Shown: one piece after another, positions 10,624 to 23,583 of the stretch | Layout: each line of letters starts with the position of its first letter | Numbering within the stretch: the first letter of the stretch is position 1 | Origin: Antedon mediterranea | Taxonomy: Eukaryota; Echinodermata; Crinoidea; Comatulida; Antedonidae | Reading direction: 5' to 3' | NCBI RefSeq assembly: GCF_964355755.1 | Contig: NC_092679.1 | Coordinates: forward strand, 15,116,932 to 15,180,931 | Length of the DNA: 64,000 nucleotides | The notes under the pieces: model-generated | What the model was told of the DNA's origin: nothing | The model's input: only the letters and a program-made list of their open reading frames with translations | Database searches by the model: none | Made by a program: the position numbers and the translations under genes

Positions 10624-12200
10624 TTTGGTAAGGTATGGTGTCTAAAAGTCAAATCATCCTAGCACATGAATTTCTTGGAATGTGGAATTATTTGGAACCT
10701 GGGTTCTTTAGATGTGCTTCTGTTGTAAATCTTGTAATTTAAGTGAAATTGATATAATGTTGTCCAAGATGTTGGAAATGAACACCAATTTAAATACAAT
10801 TCTAAGCTCTTCCACTTGGCATAGAGAATTTTCTAATTTGCCTTTTTTTCTTTTTCTTTAGTTTAAGTCGCATGAAAGAGCTTTAATTCTTTTACCACAA
10901 AAACTTTGTTATACAACATATATACCCATGATGTTGAAAGGAGCACCAATTTAATTAGATACTTTTAAGCATCACTCTTTCAAATTGAACAGATCATTTT
11001 CTGATCTCATAATTTGCCTTTTTTTTATGTACAGTTAAAGTAGCACGAAAAATTAAAGAGCTTTAACTTTTTACCACACAAAAACTGTACTGTACTTTAT
11101 CGTCCATAAGTTCAAAGATGTTAAAAGGAGCACCAACTTAATTACACAGAGATTGTTAACCTTAAAAGTCATTTTAACCTTTCAAATTATTTTTAAGCAT
11201 CATTCTTTTATCTATGGCATAGAAATGAGTTGCCTCTTTCTTTTAGGCACATTTGGAATAGATAAAGATTTGTATTCTTGTCGAGAATACTGTATTCTTC
11301 TTTGTTACTGCATGATTTTACTTAACTATTCTACTTGTACAGAACACTTCTATCTACTTTAAGACACTTTTTAAGAATTGTATGTTAAGATAATGTATAT
11401 GTAATACAATATTTACCACTTTTTTGAAATTGACGTAATGAATGGAATCGAAAATGAATGTGTATTAATACTTTTTGAGTGGAGGTCTTGGACAGGGCTG
11501 TTTGTGGGTTCCCACTATCGACGCAGCGCAACGCAGCGACGTATCGAAGCAAAGTGCTGTATTGCGTAATCAAAAGTGGGATCAGTGCTGCAAACATTGC
11601 AGAAGGGGGAAAACACAATCATTGGATGGGCATTGTCTTGGGTTGAGTTACGTCGCTAGTGGGAACCACGTTTTAAAGATACAGTACCGAGTATGCGACT
11701 ACATCACTGCCCACTTCACTTGTCCTGAGGCACGAAATGTTATCTCTAATTGCCTCTCATCACCCAAAACTGGGTACAGGCATAATGTAACGAGTAATCT
11801 TCCAGGGATTTCATTATATTCTCGTCATATATGAGTGCTGTTGAGGAGTTACTCTATCATGGAGAAATTAGCTGAGGTTTATAATAACTAATTCCTCCTT
11901 GGTTTACCTAACTCTATAATCTTTTTTATGATGGTACAATTTTTAAATTGTCCTAAAATGTAATAATGGTATTTATTTTAGAAATAATAAATTATCATAT
12001 AGAAGTACTGTAGTATTTCTAAATGATGTATTTAATTTTTTAATTCAATGCTTTATTGATATTTTATTATTGTTATTCATTATTAGTTTCAGTTGTGTAT
12101 CGGTTTTAATTGATCTAATTATTTGTTATTGATTACTTGTCACCAGTTTATTCCTGTTCATATGATGCGTGTGGCTAATAAAATTTTACGTGTAGGCCTA
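10624..12200 (+). other. Probable 3' UTR and downstream flank of the RNA-binding protein gene, with internal tandem duplication
   Basis: No coding signal is seen. Candidate AATAAA poly(A) signals lie near 11986 and 12178, so the transcript may end at either. A degenerate tandem repeat occupies 10768-11150: a GATGTTGAAAGGAGCACCAA-like segment starts at 10768, 10930 and 11117, each followed by a similar block (AATTTGCC plus T-tract, then AAGAGCTTTAA and TTTACCACA). A MITE-like insertion lies at 11505-11669. The extent of the UTR is an inference. Confidence 0.45.
11505..11669 (+). repeat. MITE, GGTTCCCACTAG family, copy 1
   Basis: The left end GTGGGTTCCCACTATCGACG and right end ACGTCGCTAGTGGGAACCAC are inverted copies. 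The subterminal sequence is rich in ACGCAGCGCAACGC. It belongs to a family of about 120-165 bp with further members at 20125, 23461, 39611 and 39955. Confidence 0.7.
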
Positions 12201-13377
12201 AGAATTTTATTCTCGGCTTAAAAACTACATCAGTCTGTGTTTCCTTTTGTATTTTTGAATCCCATCTTTTTATTTCTGCCTCGTCGAAAAACAATTTATT
12301 AGAATGGCCATTTAATTTGGTTTCATTCATCTTTATGTTATTATGGTGACAATACGTCACATATTGAATTCGCTTCCCGATTAAAAAAAAAGTTATCGAT
12401 GTTTCTTAAAATGTTTTATCGCCTGTTAATGATTTTTCTTTTGGAGTTTTTCTACATTTTATAATAGCTTACAATACTGATGATTTTAATTTTCGATTTA
12501 GTTTAATTTCAAAATTTACTTTTTGTTTTTTCGTTTTCTGAAATTATGTACCGTTAGTGCATGTCTCTATTATTTATACTTTATTTAGAAAACTTTAAGA
12601 TTTGATACGCTCTGATAAACATTGATAAAAATAACAACAACGGTTAAAAGAAATGAGTAAAACAGAAAGTTTAAATCGTTAATCATTTGTAATTATCTTT
12701 GAACAATATGTTAAATATAATTTGAGAAAACAGTAAGAAAGCTGCGGTTTAACCCCATTGTGTCTTGATCGGTACATCAAAGTGTAACCAACACATCAGT
12801 ACTTAATAATAAACGGAACGAAATCCAACCATATGATCGAAGATTATTTTTTAAATCCGTTTATTCCGAGATCCTGTATTACTACTATCGGCCTTGTTGG
12901 CTAGTGTGTATACACATGTATGTATATCGGCTAACGGAAGCGTCGTACAATAGGGTTATGACGATTCGTCTTAAGCCCTGTCGTGGGAATACGCTACGAC
13001 ATCATCCCCCCAAAACAGCCCGTTATTAATACATCCATTTATTTAAATCCGTGTTTTTGTTTACGTTCTAATTATATCAAAAAACAATAATTGTATAATT
13101 GTTTACATTTGAACTAAAGCATTTATGGAATGCTCTGTCAAACAATATCATAAAAAATAAAAATAATTTCGACTTTGATACATAATGTATAGACTTGTTG
13201 ATATATAATCTAACATCAGTACCTGTATTAAAAGTGATGAATAAAAAAACTACAGAGGACGCTATATTGTTCGTGTTGCCTTGAAGGATAAAACGAAAAT
13301 GTATAGGCTAATACAGCAGGCTAAATACAAAAAAAATTATCATCATAACAAATCGAAAGGTTCTTGACTTCATATCA

Positions 13378-13500
13378 TTATCATATCATTTATTTCGCCA
13401 ATATACAGTACAGTACAAAGTAAAAAAAAACATTACAAAAGTAAATCAATGAGGCCGGATTACCTAAAAGTTATAGATAAAAATAACCGTCGAGAGGCTC
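13378..13500 (-). repeat. Possible 3' end of a non-LTR retroelement, minus strand
   Basis: On the minus strand it reads GAGAGCCTCTCGACGGTTA, then a T-rich stretch, then TATTGGCGAAATAAATGATA with degenerate ATGATA repeats. Such ends (GGCGAAATAAATGA followed by simple repeat) resemble LINE 3' tails. No coding sequence accompanies it. Confidence 0.35.
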
Positions 13501-16315
13501 TCCACATCTAAATACTTACATAAAATGAATAACACACACACACACACAAACATGAATTCCTATAAAATCAACCATATTTGAATGTTTGATAAAAATTAAA
13601 TTAATAAACAATGCATTAATTAAAATCTGAGCACATAGGCCTATAGTTTTAATTTAATTTACGTTCATTACGAAAAAAGAAATGTTCAATAACGAACTAC
13701 ACAAGTGACGAAAACAATTTTAATATGTCTGGTTTTATTCGTAATTTAATAAAATTCGTTTTTTAATAATTAATGAACAAGATTATTATTTTTTATTGAA
13801 TTTTAACGAAAAACTGCCTTTATCCTCACATTCACATTCAAGCTTTACAATATTCAAATTATTAATTTACAAAATTAACTAAAGTATAAAGATATTAACT
13901 CTTTGTTTCGGTTTTCAATGTATTCCACAACTTATAGGCCTACCCGTATATAAATAGTTACGGTCACTCTAAAAAAAATTGCTACAAAGAAAATATTTTA
14001 CAATGCTTTGGCCAAACCTACTGGCCTACATTATTAGTACAATTACTACTCATTTCATTTATGGGTGACAGTGCGTTTATTACGCTTACGGTTATATTTT
14101 ATTCGATGGTACGGATTATACCAAGAGGTAGGCCTACGTTGTTGTGCGGCGATTTCACATAATAACAGGGTTAGATTAGCCTATCAATAACTTTATACCG
14201 TTATACCTTTGACAGAAATAGCAATTATCGGCCGCGGTCGATCATGTGGTTCATTGGTTGATTGAGTATGACAATAGTGAGTTAGTCTATTTGTAGTATT
14301 CCAGAAACACTTGAAATAGTCAGGACAACTAGTTAAATTATCGTCAGATACCATTCATCTTGAGTGGCTACTAATACAAATTGTTCGATTGTTCGGCGGA
14401 CAATGAGGTAACACCTGTGTTATTGATTCATCAGCCTCCTGACAGTTTATAAGCTTATAAGCAAGTAACTGTCTTATTTAAAACCATAATGCTAATTTCT
14501 GAACTTATATATTATATGCTACCGTTTATCAGCGGTGAAAAAACGCATATAACGTCCCAATATCTCGATTGCACGATAGGCAAAGTATACCGTATCCAGT
14601 TTGCCTGGCGAGTATAAAAATACTGTACAACAAAGTACTTTACAACAAAGTATTAATCTAATAATATTATAGTATGAAGACTTAAAATCGTACATGCAAG
14701 TATAATATAACCGATGCCCCCTACCTCTCCAACCCCTAAACTATATTGCGCGCCGTCGACGTCTTGATTGCATTGTACACAGTATTTCTTTCCGCATGAG
14801 GAAAGTTAACTTTTAAAATGAAAGCTTTGATCTAATTCAGTAACATGTCAACGTACTGATGACAACCCCTCCCTCAACTACGATATCTTTAGTAGCACCT
14901 AATGTTTTAGTTGCATGCCATAGGCAAAATACGTAGTCTAATGTACAAAAAGCATTAATCAACCGAACGAATATCGCGCCCAAAAAAACAAAATCGGTAT
15001 CAAAAACTTTTTTTAAATTAGTTAAAGCCAACGAACTGTTATATTACATCGATCAGGTGTTTTGCGTTGTTTTTTTTTTTGCGAAGATGAGCCCGTTACA
15101 AAATCCGATGATTAGCTTGTCGACATTAATGAAGGTGTGAAAGGTCACACTTTAAAGAATACCTGAATGACTGTGAAGAGGGTCCTTAATGCGGACCTAG
15201 GAACAATTAGGCATTACCCATTAACGAGTTCGCATTCATTCAGTGAAGTTTTCATCAAGGCCTGAACTCTATTGATTTTTGTAAACGATTTGTTCTTATC
15301 TCTGATGACAACTGAATTGTCAAACTAAAAAGTTTATTTAGATGTTTTTATTGAATGGTTTAGCTTAATTATTGTCAGTGTGTATAGACTAATGATTTAG
15401 GTCCTCAAGTAATGCATGTAAATAGTGGCCTTATACCTTTCTCTGTTCATAGGTCTGTAATATCTCTATGATCTGTTCAATGCTTCGCAATTTTAAATCA
15501 TCCCTTTATTTTGTTGACGCAAACTAAGTTAGTATAATCTCTTAAATTTAATTATTATTATGTTTCTGGATACATTCACTCATTCAGATAATTCGGATAA
15601 AAGTACATTATTATAAACATACGTTAGCACGGATTCCGGTCCAGTGACGGTTACAAAAATCGTGAAAAATACGATAGTGTTTAAGGAAGCGTTCAGATTA
15701 ACGAATTCCTCATTCCGCGTATAATGAAAAAACGTAACGTGGCACGAATACTTCGCCGACTACCAGACCGAATTCTAGCTCAATATGAACGTAACTTAAC
15801 AGCAAATATTATATTGATTTTTTTCGTAAATTTTCCCATTCTTTCGTTTTACATTATAGCCTACTATACTATTTAGGCCTATGCAGTATAATACCTTTGG
15901 GCTTAGGAGTTGAAAGAAGGGGCTCGATCTAATATACGCCGAGCTCGATCTGGTCTATAGGTATTTGTGTAATAGGTTAGCCGTGTTAATCATAAATCGT
16001 ACAAGTAAATGAATTATGAACAGACAGATGTATTCATATGCTGGTAGTATAGGCATATTAAACCACCCGGGGTTGTTAATTAACGATGACGGTACACATT
16101 TAAAATACACAAAATAAAAACTTTCGTTTTTAGTATACGTTTTTATATACATTTTCAAAATTGTGTTGTAAATTTAAAACATACATAAAAAATAAATCTA
16201 AATCCAAATATAATCTCTAGCATTGTTATTATCTAAAACAACATACCAGTAAATCATTTATATAGTATTAAGTGAAAATTGGTTTACCGATACACGGGCA
16301 GTATCAAGTCTTTCG

Positions 16316-16490
16316 ATGTTAAACACCCTACAATATCGTGTCTGCTGACAGAAATCTTCATCCCACGCGGGGTACTGTACAATATAGTGAGAGATTATTT
16401 AGAGGGTTAGGTTAGGAATTCTAAGGGGTATATGTTCTAAACATGAGCTTGTTACCGTGAGCAGACGCGATACAGCAGGGTGTTTAACGT
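16316..16490 (+). repeat. MITE-like element with 29-bp inverted ends
   Basis: Left arm GTTAAACACCCTACAATATC and right arm GATACAGCAGGGTGTTTAAC are inverted with a few mismatches. The similarity extends inward to GTGTCTGCT and AGCAGACGC. The interior has GGGTTAGGTTAGG, also seen in the element at 23235. No clear target duplication. Confidence 0.65.
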
Positions 16491-17419
16491 CACTAAACTA
16501 GATACCGTATAAGAACAACATAGCGCATAGGAATAAATAAGAGTTTATAAAAAAAAATAATGATAATAAATTAATGACTAATTAATATAATTTCACCAGG
16601 TGTTTATGGTATAATCTAGGATTAGGGACATAACGGATATGTTACTATTATCAACTTTAAATAGTACAAATACTAGGCTACTTAAACCAGTATCTTGGTC
16701 ATAACCACAATGCTTGTCTGTCAACCGTTGTATACTCATCGTCTTTTCCTTGGCAGGCTTATGTCGTCTACACATATCAAGGTCCTTGTAATGTGTCCTG
16801 GAATACCGAATGTTGTTAGATTTTTCGATAGTATACAATTTAAATAGGCCTAGCGCACACATTCGCAACAGTTTTCTTCCAGTTTCAGATATTATTTTTT
16901 CGAACGATTTTAGATTCAACATTTTCTTATTGTTATTTTAAAATATATTTTAGAAAAAATGTAGCCCTAATTAACAAATATATCATAACGTAAGATATAC
17001 AAAAGTACAAAAAAAGTCCATCATTATGCTTCTATGAAAAACGATTCATTTAAGCTTAAAATATACAAAAAAATGTATTGAGCTGCTATAAAAAAGACAA
17101 CATGATAACAAGAGAGATTTACAATCAATGTAGGCATAAAATGTAGGCAATAAAAAAATCAAAGTACAAAAACTAGTAAACAATAAGGCCTAAATATTTA
17201 TTAAAACAATCAAAACATAATTAAATGAAACAAATTTGAACGTTTCATTTATTTCTATTGTATAGCCTGCCTATAAAATGATTTCTGTTATAAAGAATCA
17301 TCGCAATCACTTATCATCACTTATTGGTATAGGCCTAAGATTATTTTTTCTTGAATATTGCCGATTAAAGATATAGGCGAATTGTCCTCCTGAACAAATG
17401 TTAACTTTTTATGTCGCAT

Positions 17420-17602
17420 AAAAGTTATCCATTTTGACCAAAAATTGGATAAAAACAAATTGTTTTTCGAAAACACTGTAATTTAACGCAAAAATAGTCG
17501 AATGTGACTGGAATACATTTTGTTTATTTTGTTTTGTTATAAATGAAAACATTATTTGTAAAATGTTTCTGTACGGAAGTGATTCACTTGATTGAAACTA
17601 AT
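17420..17602 (+). repeat. Dispersed repeat family X, copy 1
   Basis: Shares an ordered set of blocks with copies at 41721 and 55985: CCAAAAATTGGAT, ACTGTAATTTAA, GCAAAAATAGTC, GAAAACATTATTT and CGGAAGTGATT with CTTGATTGAAAC. All three copies are on the same strand. I recognise no class. No inverted ends are obvious. Confidence 0.65.
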
Positions 17603-20124
17603 ACTACTACATATTTAAAGTATTTTTTTAAAATCTTTATTTTTAATGTTTTTCGGGGCCCGGACAATGAAACTTTATCCAACGTACCAAAACAATGAGA
17701 ATGATGGTTAAATATAACCATTTATAGAGTTTCAAGAACATTCGGTAGTTAATGGCTGCAGTAATAGTAAGCCCGCATTAACAACACATTTCATATTTGG
17801 CCTAATACTATAGTACAGATTCGTTTGTTATATTGATAGGCCTATCTATAAAGTTTGTTTTCAGTAGTTTAATAAATTAAATCGACTGGAATCCATTAAC
17901 CAAATCCAATAATTACGATCGATGTTAAAATCAAACACAAATGATGTCTCAATTATTTTTTCCTCCAAAATACGACAGTGTCAATTATTCACAATGTTAA
18001 CCACACCTGAGATTTGTATGCTCAGATAATAAGTTAATCAAACCAATTAAATCCTTTATTTAGTTTTATCGTCGCGACTCACCACTTTTATTCAACCGTT
18101 TTAGCCCCTAATTTAACGATAAAACACAATACTGAGGCTCAGCGTGAAGACACGCGGCTATTTACACGATCGTTCGGCAAGCAATAAAGTCTCCGGGAGA
18201 ATTAGCAACCACGGCGGTGATAATCACGCTAAGAATATGCAAGAATAGGCCTTATTACATGATCGAGGCTAACATATATATTTGCCATAGGTTGCTTACA
18301 TGAACATAATAGGAGCAATTACGTTGTAAATTGAACAATCGACTAATTAATTACTCGCTTTCTTGCAAGTAAATCACGGCTCAAAATCAACTGAGTAATG
18401 GCTTAATTTTCTCAGACGAAGACTACTATATCGTCGAGAAAGACAGTTCTTTTCGTTAAGCCATTTCGATTTTTCGCGTAGATAATTTCAATGACAATTA
18501 GTTTTGTAATTTTCTCGATAATTAATTTATTTTGATCGTCGAATTAGTAAATATTTTAGCTGAGTTGTTAAAACACAACAATTTTATCATTATCATTCTC
18601 CTAGCCCATTGAGGCCATTCGGCCAGATGTAATATTTAAAAAAAAACACAGAAAATTTTAAAATCTAAAAATCTTACTTAGTACTGTTAGGAAAGTGTAT
18701 TTTAAATTATACGGTCAATTCGCTGTTTACCACCTCTGAATAATATATTTATGCCTAAACCGTAATAAAAACCGTCGTTTGCATCGTAGCTCTGGTTCTG
18801 AATTTTTAAAGGAAGAAATGGTGTTGTTTTCCCAGCAAATCAAGTCGAAAATCGAAGGTTCAAGGCCTAAATTATTCATTCACCTTTTTATTTCAGAATA
18901 CCATGATTACATAATATATACATAGGCCTATATACAAAAAAAAAAGAAAAAGAAAAAGAAAAAAGAAAAAGAATCTTATTATAAAAAATCATTAATTATC
19001 AATAATAGTTACATTTTTCCTAATTGGAAAAACAGCAAATTAACAATTATGACATACACTTAGGCCCACTTATTTTGGTTAGATTTTATTTTTTTTGTGC
19101 ACCATATCAGTTTAGAAAAATTATGAAAATAAATAAGTCAGGCCTTTATTAATAAATGTATAGATAAATGTACAAAAGTGTTTTATTGGGGAAGTTCCCC
19201 CCTTTTTCCAAGTGGTAATTCAATTAATGTTTCTATTTGCTAACTATCTAATTATAAATCAATAAAACAATATTTGACGCAACAAGTGTGAACGAAATTC
19301 CTCGTTTCACACTGAAAAATATTTATTTAGGCGTAATATTGGAAGATTATCATCTGATCGTATCACTGTGGTCCAATACGCGGCAATAGACCTACGTTCA
19401 TATGAGAAACACACGCAATACTAAACAAACACAAATATTATTTATACATTAGAAACACTGCAACTTTGGTACTCAACTAAGTGTTGCCTCTGAATAATGG
19501 TTGGCCGTAGTGTTATAACAAATATTAGGCCTACCCCTCGTTCGTTTTACGGGGAAGTGTCCCCTCAATAAGGCCGTCAAAGGAGGGTTCTAACCGCCAG
19601 GGTATAAATATTCATCTAAGAGCCTCAATTCATAAGATATTTGTGTCCACTGTAAGGAAACAATTAATAAGTAACACCAAGAATATCAGCTAGTTTTGTT
19701 AAACGCCCTCAGACATCGAGAGACGATCAATCACCTCTAAATGGGGAAGCGAAATGCTATCGAGATCATAATAATGTTGTTTAAATTGAATACAGTTCAA
19801 ACTTATCACCGAGTCTATATAATCACAAACATGAAACTCTCAAGATATGTGATATACAGGCGACAGTAGTTTCGACAATTTGTTGAATCAGATCTAGCCT
19901 GTATTGTATACGTTATCTTACCTAAACACAGTACTGATATAAATTGTCATAATGACGCCTTTTCCGTCGGGCTTTTATGTATTTTTAACACTTATCGGTT
20001 TACTTTTATAAAAAAAAGAATATATTGTAAGCTTTGGTATAGTTTCGACAGATTATTAAATTTATCTATCGGACGATAACAAATACAGCTATTTCCGCAC
20101 CTTTCCATTTTGACTGTATTTAAA

Positions 20125-20282
20125 CTTGGTTCCCAGACGCAACGCAAGGACGTAGACGCAATTCCAACGCAAGCAAGTTGACCAATGGCAACAGACAGTT
20201 CGAATAACCTATTGTCTGTGATTGGTTAAATCACTTAATGTTGCGCTTACGTCCTTATGTTGCGTCTCTAGTGGGAACCAAG
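20125..20282 (+). repeat. MITE, GGTTCCCACTAG family, copy 2 (best preserved)
   Basis: The left end CTTGGTTCCCA is followed by GACGCAACGCAAGGACGTA. The right end is the inverse, TACGTCCTTATGTTGCGTC followed by TCTAGTGGGAACCAAG. The centre has GTTGACCAATGGCAACAGAC, a motif partly kept in other copies. Size 158 bp. Confidence 0.8.
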
Positions 20283-21272
20283 CATTACTTAGGCCTATAC
20301 CTATTTACAATACAATTACTTATAATAATAAGAACCTGCCATAAAAAGCTTTCGTTGCTTAAGTTGAAAATAAACCAATGGATATTAATAACCGTGCCCG
20401 CGTCTGTACTGTATACGCGCGCGCGGCCTATATAATTATTTAATACATATCATACAGTGATTTAGTTCACTTCTTACTGTTTACTTTGCATTGTATTGCA
20501 TTTGTATTTTTCCGTAATGTAATTTTGTTGTGCCGAAATTGAATAAATCAAACAAATAAATTTCGATATATAGAATCGAAGTTTGCTTTATATCAGGCCT
20601 ATCATATACAGTGTATATATATCTTGTTTGTCATTCATTAATTAAATGTTAATAGAGATATTGCTGATATTATTGTATAGTTGTAGTTAACTATATTGAA
20701 GGGTGGTACATTTTGACAACAAGGTGGTATTAATAGTTTACATACCACTCGAACGAAATCATAAGATCAAGTGCTCTTCGTAGACTCACTCCCGTGTAAT
20801 GCGGAATAGATTTCGAATAAACACTACAATATAGTATCTTGGAAAGTAAACATACATTGACCAACATGGTAAGCCTGTAAAATTCAGTATCAATTTTGAA
20901 AGGGTATCTCCAGGCCTGTGGTCAGATAATTATTGTACACGGTGGCGGTAAAGCGATGTAGGCCCGCTTATGGCATGGTGTTCGGCAACTCCAAGACCCG
21001 TGTCTCACAGGGAGTATTTAGCCTGATGAATCGACGAAAACTAATGTAAAATGCCTCAAATTAATGATGGTAACTTTGATCAAAGATTGGAATCTCAGTG
21101 TGTAAATTTCAATTTAATTGTAAATATATATATATTGATTAACGATTGTCAAGTTTAACCCCTTATAAAAAAAAAGTGTAATAATCAATAATGATTACTT
21201 TAAATTATAAGAAATCAAGCTACGTAGGCCTACAATTCAGATTAAATTTGATAAAAAGTTGTACTCGATTGT

Positions 21273-21485
21273 AGTGGAGCTGTAGCTTGGTGGTCAACAT
21301 GTTTGCCTTCCAATCCCAAGGTTCAATCTTCACAACTCTTTTCTACTCCAGTCACTAAGCTCCAAATGAGACTTAGTTTACAAGCACAATAAATCATAAA
21401 ATAGTTTGTCCATCCCTTTTGTCGAGTTACTCGCTGCTGGATGCGTATGAAATAAAGTAGGCCTAATAAAGAACAACAACAATTA
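21273..21485 (+). mobile_element. tRNA-derived SINE
   Basis: The head GTGGAGCTGTAGCTTGGTGG and B-box-like CCAAGGTTCAATC are followed by a body with CTCCAAATGAGACTTAGTTT. The tail has TTGTCGAGTTACTCGCTGCT, then GAAATAAA and a short AAC-rich end. It is a fuller version of the SINE at 10036. Confidence 0.75.
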
Positions 21486-22545
21486 AATCATATGTAATCG
21501 GAAACAAAAAGTTTCTTTAAATTAACGCTACAAATATCAACGGAAATCGAATTCCAAAATAAAACTCCTTCATCTGCCATACTTGATGGTAAAAATCAGT
21601 AGTGATGAATTAAAATCCAAAGAAATGGAAACATGTCTACGTCACATTCTAGTAAGTGTACATTTCAGAAGGGCACATTGGCGGTTCAACTTCGTTAGTT
21701 ATACTCCCTATTCATTGTTCACCTAGGCCTGGTCTTTTGCTTTTTGTTTGCAGACTCACTGGAATCGGCCCATAGAGGCGTTGTTTGTCTTGGTTAGACA
21801 TAACATGGATAAAGAACTAGGCTAGTAATGCATCCTGTGATCGTTCGATTATTATCAAAATATCAACAATGAATTTATCGAACTTCAATGAATACTAGCA
21901 TTACAGGCCTAAATGTTTTTATGAAATCACGTAACTTAAGCAAAGAGAAAAATTCAAATATAGACTAGATTTGGTTTTAAACAGATTTTTATATGAATCT
22001 TTCTGATAAAGTTATAATGGAATTAGGAATCATAAACGGTGTTATTTGTTGATTTACAGAATGGATGCTGATATATTATAATAAATGTTTATCAATTTCT
22101 TTATATCATGGAAGTTATCTATATAGTACAATAAAACATAAGATCAATAACAACAAAGTACAGTATTGCATTAATAAGTTTATTTATTCACACAGCGTAT
22201 TATAAAGAATATAAAACAGTACAATAAAAAAATACATAGACTTTCTGTGTTTGAGGACACATTACCTAGGCTAACATAGCCTAAAGATACATAATATTTT
22301 GTTACATTAATTTGAATAAGTTTACAAAAATTAGTTTTCTTATTTACAGTGATGAAACCGCCACTAACAGGTTGAATATACTTCTATTTTCCTCTTTCCA
22401 CGATTTGTTTCCATATTTTTTCTTTTTTGAGTAGAATTGTTGGTTATTGTGTTAAAGGCTACAAATTTTCTTCTTAATCTTGTTTATTTGGTTTATCCAG
22501 TTATCTTTTGATAGTGAAAACATTTTCTTCTGGTTTCTATCAGTA

Positions 22546-22645
22546 TATTGATATGATGGTTCATTGAGTGTAAACCGAAACTGTCTTGAAACGTAAGATA
22601 TTTAAAGTTATAATGGTTTACACTCAATAAACCATCATATCAATA
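22546..22645 (-). repeat. 100-bp hairpin with 31-bp near-perfect arms
   Basis: Arms 22546-22576 (starting TATTGATATGATGGTTCATT) and 22615-22645 are inverted copies with one difference, which is a G-U wobble if transcribed from the minus strand. The loop is 38 bp. It looks like a recent palindromic MITE. A hairpin RNA is possible but unproven. Confidence 0.85.
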
Positions 22646-23234
22646 CAGTTATCTTTTGGTCTTCCTTATGGTCTTTTTACCTTATTTCTAATTTTCATTG
22701 CTTTCCTTTCATTTCCTTCATTTGCACCCTCTATAAATCTTGCGAAAATAAAATACTTTATACATCTGACAGTCTAAGAGCATAATTAGAGAAAGAAGTC
22801 AGTTTTCCACAATACATAATTATATAAGTTAAATTAAATTAATTAAATTAATACTACATAATTATATAAGTTAATAACAATATATACCTAGCTTATTTAA
22901 GATTGTGTAACGTGAAAGAAATAGTTTTTAGTCTAAAATTTGTAATTATACCTAATAAGTAGGCCTAATTATTGAGGTTAAATGAGATTTTAAAGTACCG
23001 GGTAACTGATAAGGTGTTTAAATAAGGTTAAGCATTATTGTTCATCCTACTACTATCCATATAGACTGTTGCTCATAGTACTCAATCTGTTGAATGTTCA
23101 AATACTCGAGGCGCCTGGCTAGCCAATTTTCGTCGTGCCGTATATGTCAGTCATGTTATACGTCGAGACCTATAACACTGATGCTAGTTTAACCTGATGG
23201 TGGACCAGATTCACGGTGCTGTATCCAGATTTCT

Positions 23235-23390
23235 CCAGTATCATAGGAATATTTGGTATTACAGAATCGCACGTGTTTCAGATGTGTCTCCTAGTATCGC
23301 ATACCATAAGATTTAACCTAACCCTACATGATACAGACATCACATGTGATACACATGAGATGCTGAGGGGTTGTATTCCTACGATATTTG
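23235..23390 (+). repeat. MITE-like element, fuller relative of 5741-5850
   Basis: AGTATCATAGGAATATT on the left and TATTCCTACGATATTTG on the right form inverted ends. The interior carries ACGTGTTTCAGATGTGTC, CCTAACCCTACATGATAC and TGATACACATGAGATGCTG, shared with the element in the RNA-binding protein gene intron. Confidence 0.6.
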
Positions 23391-23460
23391 TCGTATGTAG
23401 AGGTACATTATTGAGAATCGGGTACATGGTGGTCATTCAGGCGTCGGCTAGAGACAAAAG

Positions 23461-23583
23461 CTTGATTCCCACTACTGTATACAGAGGACGCAGCGCAAGG
23501 AAGAAAGCGCAAAAATATTTTTACCAATCAGACGCGATGGATGTTTCGCTTACGTCCTCGCCTTGCGTCTTTAGTAGGAACCA
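23461..23583 (+). repeat. MITE, GGTTCCCACTAG family, copy 3
   Basis: The left end CTTGATTCCCACTACTG with GGACGCAGCGCAAGGA is opposed by right end TTACGTCCTCGCCTTGCGTC with TTTAGTAGGAACCA. The centre has ACCAATCAGACGCGATGGA. It inserted about 70 bp right of another MITE-like element. Confidence 0.7.

Noticed and set aside
11475-11834. 119-codon ORF
   Set aside because: It covers a MITE of the GGTTCCCACTAG family; coding is unlikely.
16593-16922. 109-codon minus-strand ORF
   Set aside because: No motif, splice context or composition suggests a gene; AT-rich DNA gives such ORFs by chance.
22546-22645. microRNA precursor
   Set aside because: The stem is too perfect, the loop is long, and no known mature sequence is seen; a palindromic MITE is simpler. 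Kept as a hairpin only.
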